Position numbers and translations under genes: made by a program. DNA of 64,000 bases, from the NCBI RefSeq assembly GCF_016919405.1, contig NZ_CP070353.1:1488001-1552000 (forward strand). The letters are read 5' to 3'. This document shows, piece by piece, positions 41,961 through 51,048 of this stretch (the first letter of the stretch is position 1; every line of letters begins with the position of its first letter). The DNA comes from Ensifer sp. PDNC004. GTDB taxonomy: Bacteria; Pseudomonadota; Alphaproteobacteria; Rhizobiales; Rhizobiaceae. The notes below the pieces were generated by a model. That model worked only from the letters and a program-made list of their open reading frames with translations. It was not told the DNA's origin and ran no database searches.

Positions 41961-42782
41961 TCAGTCTTCCTTCCATTCCGGCATGCGCTTGCCGAGGAAC
42001 GCGCCGATGCCGTCGTCGGCATCGCGCGCCAGCATGTTCTCAACCATAACGCCGACTGCGTAGTCGTAAGCCTCCGGCAGGTCCATCTCCGCCTGGCGAT
42101 AGAAGGCCTCCTTGCCGATCTTCAGCGCCTGCGGCGACTTCGAGGCAATGACCGCAGCATATTTGTCGACCACTTGGCGCAGGTACTGCTGCGGCACGAT
42201 GCGATTGACGAGGCCGAAATCCTTGGCGGTCGAAGCGTCGATGGTCTCGCCGGTCAGGAGCATTTCCATCGCCTGCTTGCGATGTGCCGCACGCGTGAGC
42301 GCGACCATCGGCGTCGAACAGAAGAGACCGATATTGACGCCGGGCGTGCAGAAGGTGGAGCTGTCGGTGCAGATTGCAAGGTCACAGCTGGAAACCAGCT
42401 GGCAGCCGGCTGCCGTTGCCAGGCCGTCAATCTCAGCGATGACGGCCTGCGGCAGCCGTGTGATTTTCAGCATGAGATCGGCGCAGAGGCGGATCGTCCG
42501 CTCGAAGAAGGCCCGGCCCCGGTCGTCGTCTTCGCGGTGCGCGGTCATTTCCTTCAGATCGTGACCGGCGGAAAACAGCTTGCCGGTCGCGGCGAGCACG
42601 ACCACCCTGATGTCCTTGGAGGTTGCGACCGCATCGAACTCGGCGTGCAGCGCCTCCATCATGGCGATCGACAGCACGTTGGCTGGCGGGTTGTTCAGCG
42701 TCAGCCGCAAGACAGGCCCCGAACGTTCTTCCAGCAGCAGGCCGTTCGGCTCTTCCTTCTTGAACGATACGACGTCGGCCAT
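41961..42782 (-). CDS. Enoyl-CoA hydratase/isomerase family protein
   Basis: 273 residues of the crotonase fold. The oxyanion-hole elements are visible in LFSAGHDLKEMT and in IDGLATAAGCQLVSSCDLAI, where the second usual catalytic Glu position is occupied by Ser-Ser-Cys-Asp, so activity is not guaranteed. It may act in fatty-acid or aromatic degradation; an enoyl-CoA isomerase or decarboxylase role is also possible. AGGAG lies 5 bases before ATG 42782 (MADVVSFKKE). It is divergent from the thioesterase gene. Confidence 0.9.
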   Translation of the reverse strand: MADVVSFKKEEPNGLLLEERSGPVLRLTLNNPPANVLSIAMMEALHAEFDAVATSKDIRVVVLAATGKLFSAGHDLKEMTAHREDDDRGRAFFERTIRLCADLMLKITRLPQAVIAEIDGLATAAGCQLVSSCDLAICTDSSTFCTPGVNIGLFCSTPMVALTRAAHRKQAMEMLLTGETIDASTAKDFGLVNRIVPQQYLRQVVDKYAAVIASKSPQALKIGKEAFYRQAEMDLPEAYDYAVGVMVENMLARDADDGIGAFLGKRMPEWKED

Positions 42783-42949
42783 CTTTTTCTCCTGGAACTT
42801 GAACTTTGACTTGGTGGTACGCCGGCAGCGCCTGCCGTGCAAGCCGACAGACACACCCGCTGACGCATTCCGCCTACGACCATTTTTGCCTTGCGTCGGG
42901 CCATCAGTCGGTTTCAGGTGGCGGGTAGACATGTTGAAGGATGCAATGC

Positions 42950-43381
42950 ATGACCATCGAGCCGATCATGACCGTCGACGACCTCAACCGGTTTCTCGAC
43001 ACGGATTTCCCCCAGGTCCACACCGACGGCAAGGTCTTCCATGTCACGGCGGTCGGTCCGGGCTTTGCCACCATGCGGCTCGATCCGAACGAACGGCATA
43101 TCCGGCCGGGCGGAACCGTCTCCGGCCCTACCCTTTTCGCACTCGCCGACGTTTCCGCCTATATCGCGCTGATCGCCCATATCGGGCCGGTTGCGCTTGC
43201 CGTCACCACCAATCTCAACATCAACTTCCTGCGCAAGCCCGAGCCGGAACCGCTCGAATGCACCTGCCGGATCCTCAAACTCGGCAAGCGGCTTGCCGTT
43301 CTCGACGCATCGATCGTCAAGGTTGGCGACGACGACCTCGTCGCGCATGCCACGGCGACCTATTCGATTCCGCCACGATAA
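42950..43381 (+). CDS. PaaI-type acyl-CoA thioesterase
   Basis: 143 residues of the hotdog fold. [25 protein letters not shown] contains the helix with the catalytic Asp, and [14 protein letters not shown] the following strand. It cleaves acyl-CoA or phenylacetyl-type CoA esters. ATG 42950 ([10 protein letters not shown]) is preferred over 42941 because AAGG directly abuts the latter. Divergence from an enoyl-CoA hydratase gene fits a shared role in acyl-CoA metabolism. Confidence 0.9.
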   Translation: MTIEPIMTVDDLNRFLDTDFPQVHTDGKVFHVTAVGPGFATMRLDPNERHIRPGGTVSGPTLFALADVSAYIALIAHIGPVALAVTTNLNINFLRKPEPEPLECTCRILKLGKRLAVLDASIVKVGDDDLVAHATATYSIPPR

Positions 43382-43458
43382 TTTGTGGTATCAAAATACC
43401 TCAACAGTAACATATTGTTTTTACTTGACTTTATTTCCGTCGCACAGATTTCGCGTTC

Positions 43459-43487
43459 TTGACGCTTGTTTCGCACTTGCGTATAAG
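43459..43487 (+). promoter_or_regulatory. Promoter of rplM-rpsI
   Basis: TTGACG (43459-43464) and TATAAG (43482-43487) with a 17-base spacer, a near-consensus housekeeping promoter. It predicts a leader of about 110 bases before the rplM ATG. Confidence 0.75.
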
Positions 43488-43510
43488 CTGCCGCAGATCG
43501 CGTTCCTTAC

Positions 43511-43572
43511 GGGCCGCTTTCTCTTTTGCCTTGGAAACCGGGCAAAACCAAGCAACAAGAAACGCCCAGCGG
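43511..43572 (+). promoter_or_regulatory. Structured leader of rplM
   Basis: The untranslated leader contains TTTTGCC (43524-43530) pairing with GGCAAAA (43541-43547). An alternative pairing uses CTTGG (43530-43534) with CCAAG (43548-43552); the two exclude each other. Both are enclosed by CCGCT (43514-43518) with AGCGG (43568-43572). Such mutually exclusive hairpins in front of a ribosomal-protein operon suggest autoregulation by L13 or S9, which is inference. Confidence 0.4.
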
Positions 43573-43604
43573 TTCGCCGTTCGGGTCCAAAGAAAGATTT
43601 TGAT

Positions 43605-44069
43605 ATGGCAACCTTCGTTCAGAAGCCTGCAGAGGTGGAGAAGAAGTGGATCATCATCGACGCCGAAGGCCTCGTTGTTGGTCGCCTCGCTTCTCTCATC
43701 GCGAACCGCCTGCGCGGCAAGCACAAAGCTACCTTCACCCCGCATGTTGACGACGGCGACAACGTCATCGTCATCAACGCCGAGAAGGCAGTTCTGACGG
43801 GCAAGAAGTACACCGACAAGAAGTACTACTGGCACACCGGCTACCCCGGCGGCATCAAGGAGCGCACTGCGCGCCAGATCATCGAAGGCCGCTTCCCGGA
43901 GCGCGTCCTCGAGAAGGCCGTCGAGCGCATGGTTCCGCGCGGTCCGCTCGGCCGTCGCCAGATGAAGAACCTGCGCGTATACGCAGGCGCCAACCACCCG
44001 CATGAAGCACAGCAGCCGACCGTCCTCGACGTCGCCAAGCTGAACAGCAAGAACACAAGGAGCGCCTGA
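43605..44069 (+). CDS. rplM: 50S ribosomal protein L13
   Basis: 154 residues, the usual length. Motifs [19 protein letters not shown] near the N-terminus and [23 protein letters not shown] and [16 protein letters not shown] further on identify L13. ATG 43605 ([10 protein letters not shown]) is the standard start; the open frame extends 138 codons upstream through the leader and is an artefact. It ends 2 bases before rpsI, the invariant bacterial pair. Confidence 0.98.
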   Translation: MATFVQKPAEVEKKWIIIDAEGLVVGRLASLIANRLRGKHKATFTPHVDDGDNVIVINAEKAVLTGKKYTDKKYYWHTGYPGGIKERTARQIIEGRFPERVLEKAVERMVPRGPLGRRQMKNLRVYAGANHPHEAQQPTVLDVAKLNSKNTRSA

Positions 44070-44071
44070 TA

Positions 44072-44539
44072 ATGGCTGACCTTTCCGCTCTCAAGGACAT
44101 CGCCACGACCGCGGAACCGGCTGCTCCGGTTCACGTCAAGAAGGTCGACGCCCAGGGTCGCTCCTACGCGACCGGCAAGCGTAAAGACGCTGTCGCCCGC
44201 GTCTGGGTCAAGCCGGGCACCGGCAAGATCACCATCAACGGCAAGCCCTACGCGGCTTACTTCGCCCGTCCGGTTCTGCAGATGATCCTGCAGCAGCCGA
44301 TCGTCGCAGCTGCCCGTGACGGCCAGTTCGACATCGACGCGACCGTTGCTGGCGGTGGTCTTTCCGGCCAGGCCGGTGCCGTTCGTCACGGCATCTCCAA
44401 GGCACTCACCTACTTCGAACCGGGCCTGCGCTCGGTCCTGAAGCGCGGTGGCTTCCTCACCCGCGACAGCCGCGTGGTCGAGCGTAAGAAGTACGGCCGT
44501 GCGAAGGCACGTCGTTCGTTCCAGTTCTCGAAGCGTTAA
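44072..44539 (+). CDS. rpsI: 30S ribosomal protein S9
   Basis: 155 residues. The core [21 protein letters not shown] and the C-terminal tail [22 protein letters not shown], whose last residues reach into the P site, identify S9. A ~30-residue N-terminal extension is typical of alphaproteobacteria. It starts 2 bases after rplM and is followed by a terminator. Confidence 0.98.
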   Translation: MADLSALKDIATTAEPAAPVHVKKVDAQGRSYATGKRKDAVARVWVKPGTGKITINGKPYAAYFARPVLQMILQQPIVAAARDGQFDIDATVAGGGLSGQAGAVRHGISKALTYFEPGLRSVLKRGGFLTRDSRVVERKKYGRAKARRSFQFSKR

Positions 44540-44561
44540 TCGCTTCAACTGCGACACTTGG

Positions 44562-44590
44562 AAAGGCGGGGCTTTGCTCCGCCTTTTTTT
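44562..44590 (+). terminator. Terminator after rpsI
   Basis: AAAGGCGGGGC / GCTCCGCCTTT stem with a TTT loop, followed by a run of T. A strong intrinsic terminator about 25 bases after the rpsI stop. Confidence 0.9.
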
Positions 44591-44641
44591 GTTATCATCC
44601 GACGCACCATATCCCGCAACGTCGAGCCTTTGAGGCACCGC

Positions 44642-44980
44642 ATGACCCGTTCTCCCGTCGCCAAGACCCCAGAGCCGCCCTATTACATCGTCACCTTCGC
44701 CTCGCAGCGCACGGCTGGTGATCACGGCTACGACAACATGGCAGACGAAATGGAGCGGCTTGCGCGCGAGCAGCCGGGTTTTCTCGGCCTGGAAAGCGTT
44801 CGCGGCGCCGACGGCTTCGGCCTCACCAATTCCTACTGGGCCGATGAGGCGAGCATCGCGGCCTGGAAAAACAATGTCCGCCACCTGACGGCCCAGCGGC
44901 TTGGCCGCGAGCGCTGGTACGAGGATTACCAGGTGCGCGTCGGCAAGATCGAACGCCAATACGGATTCGAGCGCTCGTAG
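44642..44980 (+). CDS. Antibiotic biosynthesis monooxygenase-like (ABM) protein
   Basis: 112 residues with the ABM ferredoxin-like fold. YYIVTFASQRTAGDHGYDNMADEM is the first strand-helix unit, and QPGFLGLESVRGADGFGLTNSYW and WKNNVRHLTAQRLGRERWYEDY match the C-terminal half seen in small quinol monooxygenases and heme-degrading relatives. Substrate unknown. GAGG lies 7 bases before ATG 44642. It follows the rpsI terminator and faces the Lrp-type gene. Confidence 0.85.
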   Translation: MTRSPVAKTPEPPYYIVTFASQRTAGDHGYDNMADEMERLAREQPGFLGLESVRGADGFGLTNSYWADEASIAAWKNNVRHLTAQRLGRERWYEDYQVRVGKIERQYGFERS

Positions 44981-45016
44981 TTCTCCCGCGGGGCAAGGCC
45001 GCCATTGGCGACCGGC

Positions 45017-45511
45017 TTAAATCGGCAGCTCCGTCGTCGACTTGAGTTCGCGCAGGACGAAACTCGACACCACCGTGCGCACATGCGGATTGCGCATCAG
45101 GTAGCGCGTCATGAAGGCATCGTAGCTTTCGACGTCATTGGCGCGGATCTTCAGCATATAGTCGAACGTTCCGGATAGAGCGTAGCACTCCATGATCTCC
45201 GGCCGCTCGCGCACGACGGCGGAAAAGGCGGCAATCGCCTCGTCGTGGTGATCTTCGAGCGTCACATGGGCGATGATGCAGAGTTTCAGATCGAGCTTTG
45301 CCGGATCGAGCAGCGCGACGCGCTTGCGGATCACGCCATCCGTCTCCAGTTCCTGCAGCCGTCGCCAGGCCGAGCTTTGCGACATGCCGGCTTTTTCGGC
45401 GAGATCGGAGAGAGACTGGCCGCTATCGACCTGAATCAGCCGTAGCAGCTTTCGAACAGGCTGAAGATTTTCTTTCACATCGGACGGCATTTCGAATTTT
45501 CCTCCCGCCAT
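45017..45511 (-). CDS. Lrp/AsnC-family transcriptional regulator
   Basis: 164 residues from ATG 45511. The N-terminal helix-turn-helix (SLSDLAEKAGMSQSSAWRRLQEL) and C-terminal RAM domain (IIAHVTLEDHHDEAIAAFSAV ... CYALSGTFDYMLKI) are complete. GGAGG lies 4 bases before 45511; ATG 45490 and an upstream ATG 45583 are alternatives. It is divergent from phhA, so it is probably the regulator of phenylalanine hydroxylation, sensing Phe or Tyr. That assignment is by context. Confidence 0.9.
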   Translation of the reverse strand: MAGGKFEMPSDVKENLQPVRKLLRLIQVDSGQSLSDLAEKAGMSQSSAWRRLQELETDGVIRKRVALLDPAKLDLKLCIIAHVTLEDHHDEAIAAFSAVVRERPEIMECYALSGTFDYMLKIRANDVESYDAFMTRYLMRNPHVRTVVSSFVLRELKSTTELPI

Positions 45512-45603
45512 CAGGCCTCCACCTGGCAACTGTGGAACAAATACTCGCTCCATCCGCGATACAATTGCAACAGGAGAGTTCATCTGACGAATGAGGAGAC
45601 GTC

Positions 45604-46395
45604 ATGACGAAGGAAAGTAGCTACACGGCCAAACTGCCGGAACCGGACGGCACCTATCTCTACACCCCGGAAGAAGACGCGATCTGGGGCGAGCTCTATC
45701 AGCGGCAGATGACGCTGCTCGCCGACAAGGCCTGCCACGAATATCTGGAAGGCGCAAAGACGCTCGATCTCGGCCCTGATCACGTGCCGCAGTTGAAGGA
45801 CGTGAACCGGCGCCTCGCGGAAACCACCGGCTTCGGCGTCGAAGGTGTACCTGCCCTCATTCCGCCGTCCCGCTTCTACGAACTGCTGTCCCAGGGCAAG
45901 TTTCCGCTGGCGACCTTCATTCGCCGCCGCGAGCATATCGATTACATCGAAGAGCCCGACATTTTTCACGAGGTCTTCGGCCACTGCCCGCTGCTCACCA
46001 ATCAGAGCTACGCCAACTTCGTGCGCCGCTTCGGCGAGAAGGCGGTTTCGCTCGGCAAGGGCTATTCCTGGCATATGTTCCGGATCTTCTGGTTCACCGT
46101 CGAGTTCGGCCTGATCAACACGCCGAAGGGCCGCCGCTGCTATGGCGCCGGCATCGTGTCTTCGCCCAACGAGACACGCAATGCGATGGGAACCCCAGGT
46201 GTCGAGTTTCGGCCCTTCGACCTGATGACCGTGCTGCGCACGCCCTATCGCATCGATATCGTCCAGCCGATCTACTACGTGATCGACAGTTTCGCCCAGC
46301 TCGAGACGATCATCGAGGAAGATATCGCCGCGCGCATCACCGAAGCCAAGGCGCTTGGCGACTTCGCGCCGACCTACGAAGCCAAGGCTTCGTAA
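45604..46395 (+). CDS. phhA: Phenylalanine 4-monooxygenase
   Basis: 263 residues, the size of bacterial single-domain phenylalanine hydroxylase. The iron ligands His122 and His127 in PDIFHEVFGHCPLL and Glu167 in FWFTVEFGL are present. It converts phenylalanine to tyrosine with tetrahydropterin and O2. GAGGAG precedes the ATG at the right distance. No pterin carbinolamine dehydratase gene is adjacent. The divergent Lrp-type gene likely controls it. Confidence 0.97.
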   Translation: MTKESSYTAKLPEPDGTYLYTPEEDAIWGELYQRQMTLLADKACHEYLEGAKTLDLGPDHVPQLKDVNRRLAETTGFGVEGVPALIPPSRFYELLSQGKFPLATFIRRREHIDYIEEPDIFHEVFGHCPLLTNQSYANFVRRFGEKAVSLGKGYSWHMFRIFWFTVEFGLINTPKGRRCYGAGIVSSPNETRNAMGTPGVEFRPFDLMTVLRTPYRIDIVQPIYYVIDSFAQLETIIEEDIAARITEAKALGDFAPTYEAKAS

Positions 46396-46521
46396 TCGCC
46401 GAAGAAACGGCCGGCAGGGCCTTGCCTTGCCGGCAACGATTGTCCAACCTTCCGCCACCACAGGTTTGAGCGGATGCGCGCCGAGGATGCGCGCTGTCCG
46501 GCTCCGAGGCAGAGGCGGGAT

Positions 46522-47484
46522 ATGGCGAACAGGACAATCGATCATGCGCTGACGGCGCGCTCACTGACATCGGCGGCGTCCGACCCGACCCATGCCGGCA
46601 TTCTCTCCTTCATGCGCCGCAAGTATTCGAAGCAGTTGAAGGGCGTCGATGCCGTCGTCTGGGGCATTCCCTTCGACGCCGCCACGTCCAACCGTCCCGG
46701 CGCCCGCTTCGGGCCGCAGGCGATCCGCCGCGCCTCGGCCATCTTCGACAACGATCCGCAGTACCCGTTCGACCGCGATCTCTTCGCGGAGATGGCAACG
46801 GTCGACTATGGCGACTGCCTGCTCGATTACGGCAACCATTCGAAGACGCCGGCAACGATCGAACGCGAAGCGGCCAAGATCATCAGGAGCGGCGCTTATC
46901 TGCAGACGCTCGGCGGCGACCACTTCGTCACCTATCCCATCCTGAAGGCGCAGGCGGCGCTGCACGGCCCCCTCGCCCTCGTCCAGTTCGACGCCCATCA
47001 GGATACCTGGCCCGACGAGCGCGGCCGCATCGACCATGGCTCCTTTGTCGGCCGTGCGGCGCGCGAAGGGCTGATCGACACCGACGCCTCGATCCAGATC
47101 GGCATCCGTACGCACGCGCCCGAGGATTGCGGCATCCGCATTCTCTATGGCTACGACGTCGAAGAGATGGGCGCCGGCGACATCGCCGAGACGATCATAA
47201 GGCAGGTCGGCGAGCGCAAGGCCTATCTCACCTTCGATATCGACTGCCTCGATCCGGCCTATGCGCCCGGCACCGGCACCCCGGTCGCCGGCGGCCCGTC
47301 GAGCGCCAAGATCCTGTCCGTCCTGCGCAAGCTCGGCGCGCTGACGGTGGTCGGCAGCGACGTGGTCGAAGTGGCGCCGGCCTACGACCATGCCGACATC
47401 ACGGCGATCGCCGGCGCGACCGTCGCAATGTATATGCTGGGGCTGCATGCGGAGAAGCTTGCCGAGCGCGCGCCGCTTCGCTGA
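46522..47484 (+). CDS. speB: Agmatinase/arginase-family ureohydrolase
   Basis: 320 residues. The two-Mn ligands appear in order: GGDHFVTYPIL, VQFDAHQDTW and TFDIDCLDPAYAPGTGTP. WGIPFDAATSNRPGARFGP is the N-terminal family motif. The length and the sequence between the metal sites favour agmatinase (agmatine to putrescine and urea) over arginase, though guanidinopropionase-like substrates cannot be excluded. ATG 46522 (MANRTIDHAL) has AGGCGGG upstream; the frame before it is unrelated. Next to argC, which fits arginine-polyamine metabolism. Confidence 0.88.
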   Translation: MANRTIDHALTARSLTSAASDPTHAGILSFMRRKYSKQLKGVDAVVWGIPFDAATSNRPGARFGPQAIRRASAIFDNDPQYPFDRDLFAEMATVDYGDCLLDYGNHSKTPATIEREAAKIIRSGAYLQTLGGDHFVTYPILKAQAALHGPLALVQFDAHQDTWPDERGRIDHGSFVGRAAREGLIDTDASIQIGIRTHAPEDCGIRILYGYDVEEMGAGDIAETIIRQVGERKAYLTFDIDCLDPAYAPGTGTPVAGGPSSAKILSVLRKLGALTVVGSDVVEVAPAYDHADITAIAGATVAMYMLGLHAEKLAERAPLR

Positions 47485-47634
47485 AGACGGCCGTTGCCGT
47501 TGCGATGGAGGGCGGCTGCTTATATAGAAAAGGTGGGGTTGGCGGCGCTCCGCCGGCCTGTTGAGAAACTGATTCAATTCTATGCCAGAGTGATTCCGGA
47601 ACGGCTTCTAACTGTCTGGCAGAACGGGAAAATC

Positions 47635-48567
47635 ATGAAACCGAAGATCTTCATCGATGGCGAACACGGCACCACGGGCTTGCAGATCCGCACGCGCATG
47701 GCCGGCCGTAGCGATCTCGAACTGCTTTCCATTCCGGAAGCGGAACGACGCAACGCCGCGATGCGCGAAGATCTTCTGAACGACGCCGACATCGCGATCC
47801 TCTGCCTGCCGGACGACGCCTCGCGCGAGGCGGTTTCCATGGTCTCGGGCAACAACAAGGTCCGCATTATCGACACCTCGACCGCGCACCGGATTGCGCC
47901 CGACTGGGCCTATGGCTTTGCCGAAATGGACAAGGCACAGCCGGAAAAGATCCGCAGCGCCCGTTGCGTCGCCAATCCCGGCTGCTATCCGACCGGCGCG
48001 ATCGGCGTGATCCGGCCGCTGCGCCAGGCCGGCATCCTGCCCGACGGCTATCCGGTGACGGTCAATGCGGTTTCCGGTTACACCGGCGGCGGCAAGCAGA
48101 TGATCGCGCAGATGGAAGACGAGACCAATGCCGACCACATCAGCGCACCGCACTTCCTCTACGGCCTGACGCTCAAGCACAAGCACGTGCCCGAGATGAA
48201 GATGCACGGCCTGCTCGACCGCGCACCGGTCTTTGCACCCTCCGTCGGCAAGTTTGCACAGGGCATGATCGTCCAGGTGCCGCTCTATCTTGAGGACCTC
48301 GCCGCTGGTACGACACTCGAGACGATTCACGCTGCGATCGTCGCGCATTATGCCGACCAGTCGATCGTGGAGGTCGTGCCGCTCCAGGAGAGCGAAAAGC
48401 TCGCCCGCATCGACGCCACCGAGCTTGCCGGCAAGGACACGATGAAGCTCTTCGTCTTCGGCACCCCTGGCGGCAACCATGTGAACCTCGTTGCCCTGCT
48501 CGACAATCTCGGCAAGGGCGCTTCGGGCGCGGCGGTCCAGAACATGGACCTGATGCTGTCGGCCTGA
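47635..48567 (+). CDS. argC: N-acetyl-gamma-glutamyl-phosphate reductase, short type
   Basis: 310 residues, the short form of ArgC. The N-terminal NADP site ([14 protein letters not shown]) and catalytic Cys117 in [12 protein letters not shown] are clear, with [11 protein letters not shown] next. It reduces N-acetylglutamyl phosphate in arginine synthesis. ATG 47635 ([10 protein letters not shown]) is chosen; the open frame extends 47 codons upstream without conserved sequence. It follows speB by 150 bases and ends just before a strong terminator. Confidence 0.97.
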   Translation: MKPKIFIDGEHGTTGLQIRTRMAGRSDLELLSIPEAERRNAAMREDLLNDADIAILCLPDDASREAVSMVSGNNKVRIIDTSTAHRIAPDWAYGFAEMDKAQPEKIRSARCVANPGCYPTGAIGVIRPLRQAGILPDGYPVTVNAVSGYTGGGKQMIAQMEDETNADHISAPHFLYGLTLKHKHVPEMKMHGLLDRAPVFAPSVGKFAQGMIVQVPLYLEDLAAGTTLETIHAAIVAHYADQSIVEVVPLQESEKLARIDATELAGKDTMKLFVFGTPGGNHVNLVALLDNLGKGASGAAVQNMDLMLSA

Positions 48568-48590
48568 TCGGCAATCGGCTGAAAAACAAA

Positions 48591-48627
48591 AGACCCCGGC
48601 GAGCCGCTCGCCGGGGTCTTTCTTTTT
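48591..48627 (+). terminator. Terminator after argC
   Basis: Perfect stem AGACCCCGGCGAG / CTCGCCGGGGTCT with a CCG loop, followed by TTCTTTTT. It lies between the argC stop and the convergent ctaA stop, and may serve both. Confidence 0.9.
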
Positions 48628-48644
48628 CCGGATTTCGCCGGGCG

Positions 48645-49748
48645 TCAGTCGCGCAGTTCGATCGTCGTCGGGCGCGGATACTCACCGTAGAAACCGCGCC
48701 AGTGGGCGATGGCAAAGCCAAGCACAACGAGCGCGCCGCCCTGGTGCGCCACACCCCAGCCGATCGGCACCTGCAGCACCAGCGTGGTGATACCGATCGC
48801 CGCCTGTGCCGAGACGAGCAGGAACAGGAGCACCGCACGGCGCGCATGGGTGGTCTCGGGTGCTGCCCGCAGCGAGGCGATCATGTGCATCAGCGCAAAG
48901 GCAAAGAGTACGTAGGCGCCGATGCGATGGACGAACTGCACCGTCTTCGGGTTTTCGAACAGGTTGATCCACCAGGGCTGCTGCAGGAACAGGTCCTGCG
49001 GGATGATTGCGCCATCCATCAGCGGCCAGGTGTTGTAGCTGAAGCCGGCGTCGAGCCCAGCAACCAGCGCTCCGAGATAGATCTGGAAAAGACTGAAGAT
49101 GGCGATGATCATGGCCATCTTGCGCGAGCGGTCGGTGGGTGCCGCTTCATTCGAATGCCGACTGAGCCCACGGAAGATCCACATGCAGGCGGCAAAGATA
49201 AGACAGGCGATGACGAGATGCGTCGCCAGCCGGTACTGGCTCACTTCCGTGCGCTCCACCAGGCCCGAGGATACCATCCACCAGCCGATGAAACCTTGAA
49301 AACCGCCAAGCGCAAGGATCCCGAGCAGCGGCATGCGCAGCTTGCGCTCAACCTTTCCGGTGAACCAGAAATAGGCAAGCGGCAGCGCGAAGATCAGGCC
49401 GATCGTACGCGCGAGCAGGCGGTGTGCCCATTCCCACCAGAAGATCGTCTTGAACTCGTCGACCGTCATGCCGCTGTTCATCTGCTGATACTGCGGAATG
49501 CGCTGGTAGAGCTGGAACTCCTCTTCCCACTCGGCCACCGTCAGCGGCGGGATCACGCCATGGATCGGCTTCCATTCGGTGATGGAGAGGCCCGATTCGG
49601 TAAGACGCGTCGCGCCGCCGACGAGTACCAGGGCAAAGAGAGTGAAGAGCACGGCCGCCAGCCAGCCGCGGATCTGCCGGCGGTTGCGGTCGGTCCTGCC
49701 GATCTCGTTTCGAAGCATTTGTTCAGTCGCCATTTCGACGCCGGCCAT
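48645..49748 (-). CDS. ctaA: Heme A synthase (COX15/CtaA type 2)
   Basis: 367 residues with eight membrane helices and internal repeat symmetry. Heme-binding His regions are visible in [32 protein letters not shown] and [33 protein letters not shown] is the conserved periplasmic loop. It oxidises heme O to heme A for the aa3 cytochrome oxidase. Two adjacent ATGs exist (49751, 49748); AGGG is better spaced to the second, and ATG 49733 is also possible. It converges on argC. Confidence 0.95.
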   Translation of the reverse strand: MAGVEMATEQMLRNEIGRTDRNRRQIRGWLAAVLFTLFALVLVGGATRLTESGLSITEWKPIHGVIPPLTVAEWEEEFQLYQRIPQYQQMNSGMTVDEFKTIFWWEWAHRLLARTIGLIFALPLAYFWFTGKVERKLRMPLLGILALGGFQGFIGWWMVSSGLVERTEVSQYRLATHLVIACLIFAACMWIFRGLSRHSNEAAPTDRSRKMAMIIAIFSLFQIYLGALVAGLDAGFSYNTWPLMDGAIIPQDLFLQQPWWINLFENPKTVQFVHRIGAYVLFAFALMHMIASLRAAPETTHARRAVLLFLLVSAQAAIGITTLVLQVPIGWGVAHQGGALVVLGFAIAHWRGFYGEYPRPTTIELRD

Positions 49749-49921
49749 CATGTTCCCTCTGGTGTCGCAGGGTTGTCAGCGGCGCAACTGGACGGATCAA
49801 CGGTCGCACCTTTCGGAAAGCCGTTGATTTGCACCAGAGCGGCATGCAAAACAAGGCCGAAACCTTTGCGGCATGCGGTCGCGGCCGCTCCGCGCGCATT
49901 TGCCCCTGTGAAAGATATGAA

Positions 49922-50134
49922 ATGCCCGTACGCCTCAGAAAGCTGATCGGCACGATCCTGATCATCATCCTCGTCGTCGTCTATGCGCTTGCCGCCGTTA
50001 CCTTCGCCTCGCTGCTGCTCGGCGCCGCTCCCTGGTACGTGCACCTGGCCTATTTCTTCTTCACCGGCCTGCTCTGGATCTTGCCGGCCATGCTGATCAT
50101 CAAATGGATGGAAAAGCCCGCTCGGGATCGTTGA
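49922..50134 (+). CDS. DUF2842 small membrane protein
   Basis: 70 residues with two membrane helices (about 8-30 and 38-58) and charged ends (MPVRLRKLIG ... KWMEKPARDR). This matches the alphaproteobacterial DUF2842 family, of unknown function. ATG 49922 gives the family N-terminus; the upstream extension is polar and Arg-rich. It starts divergently from ctaA and precedes the metallophosphoesterase gene by 33 bases, so those two may share a transcript. Confidence 0.88.
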   Translation: MPVRLRKLIGTILIIILVVVYALAAVTFASLLLGAAPWYVHLAYFFFTGLLWILPAMLIIKWMEKPARDR

Positions 50135-50167
50135 TCCTCGGTCCGGTAGCCATTCGGGAGGACGCCC

Positions 50168-50908
50168 ATGCGACTTGCAGTCATCGCGGACATCCACGGC
50201 AACGATCTTGCGCTCGAAGCGGTGCTCGCCGACATCGATGCACAAGGGATCACCGATATCGTCAATCTTGGCGATCATCTGAGCGGTCCCCTCAACGCCG
50301 CGCGCACGGCCGACATCCTGATGGAACGGGCGATCCCCTCGATCCGCGGCAATCACGACCGTTACCTGTTGACGGTCGATCCGCGCGACATGGGGCTCTC
50401 CGATCGCGCGGCGTTCGATGAATTGAAGCCGGAGCACCGCGAGTGGTTGGCCACCCTGCCCGTCGCACACGTCCACAGGCAAACGTTCTTCCTCTGCCAT
50501 GCGACCCCGACCGACGATGAGACCTACTGGCTCGAAGCCCTGACGGCGCACGGTACGGTTCATAGGGCCGCGCGTTCGGCCATCGAGGCCGAAGCTGTCG
50601 GGATCGACTATCCGGTAATCCTGTGCGGCCACACCCACATTCCTCGCGTCATCCGCCTCTCCGACGGACGCCTGGTCGTCAACCCCGGCAGCGTCGGCTG
50701 CCCCGGCTACACCGACAGCCGGCCGGTGGCCCACAAGGTCGAGGCCGGATCCCCGCACGCGCGCTACGCCATCGTCGAGCAGTCGGGGACGGAATGGGAC
50801 GTGACGTTTCGCAGCGTGACCTACGATTGGACCGCGATGTCGCAACTTGCGGCCCGCCGTAACCGCCTGGAATGGGCCAGCGTGTTGGCAACGGGCTTCA
50901 TCGCGTGA
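50168..50908 (+). CDS. Metallophosphoesterase, YfcE/MJ0936 type
   Basis: 246 residues of the calcineurin-like fold. Motifs in order: LAVIADIHGNDLALEAVL at the N-terminus, IVNLGDHLSGP, IRGNHDRYL, and ILCGHTHIPRV with the last His pair, followed by VNPGSVGCPGY. Relatives hydrolyse phosphodiesters or nucleotides; the cell substrate is unknown. GGAGG lies 8 bases before the ATG. Confidence 0.92.
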   Translation: MRLAVIADIHGNDLALEAVLADIDAQGITDIVNLGDHLSGPLNAARTADILMERAIPSIRGNHDRYLLTVDPRDMGLSDRAAFDELKPEHREWLATLPVAHVHRQTFFLCHATPTDDETYWLEALTAHGTVHRAARSAIEAEAVGIDYPVILCGHTHIPRVIRLSDGRLVVNPGSVGCPGYTDSRPVAHKVEAGSPHARYAIVEQSGTEWDVTFRSVTYDWTAMSQLAARRNRLEWASVLATGFIA

Positions 50909-51048
50909 GGCGTCAATTTCGTTTCACGCTTTGCTAACCGCGTTCGCCGGTTATTGCCAATCGACCTTCATAAGCACTCCCGAATTAAAGCGATCGTAGC
51001 GGGTTTGAGGTTCAATCTCTCCGCAACAAGGACCGGACGGCACCTGCG

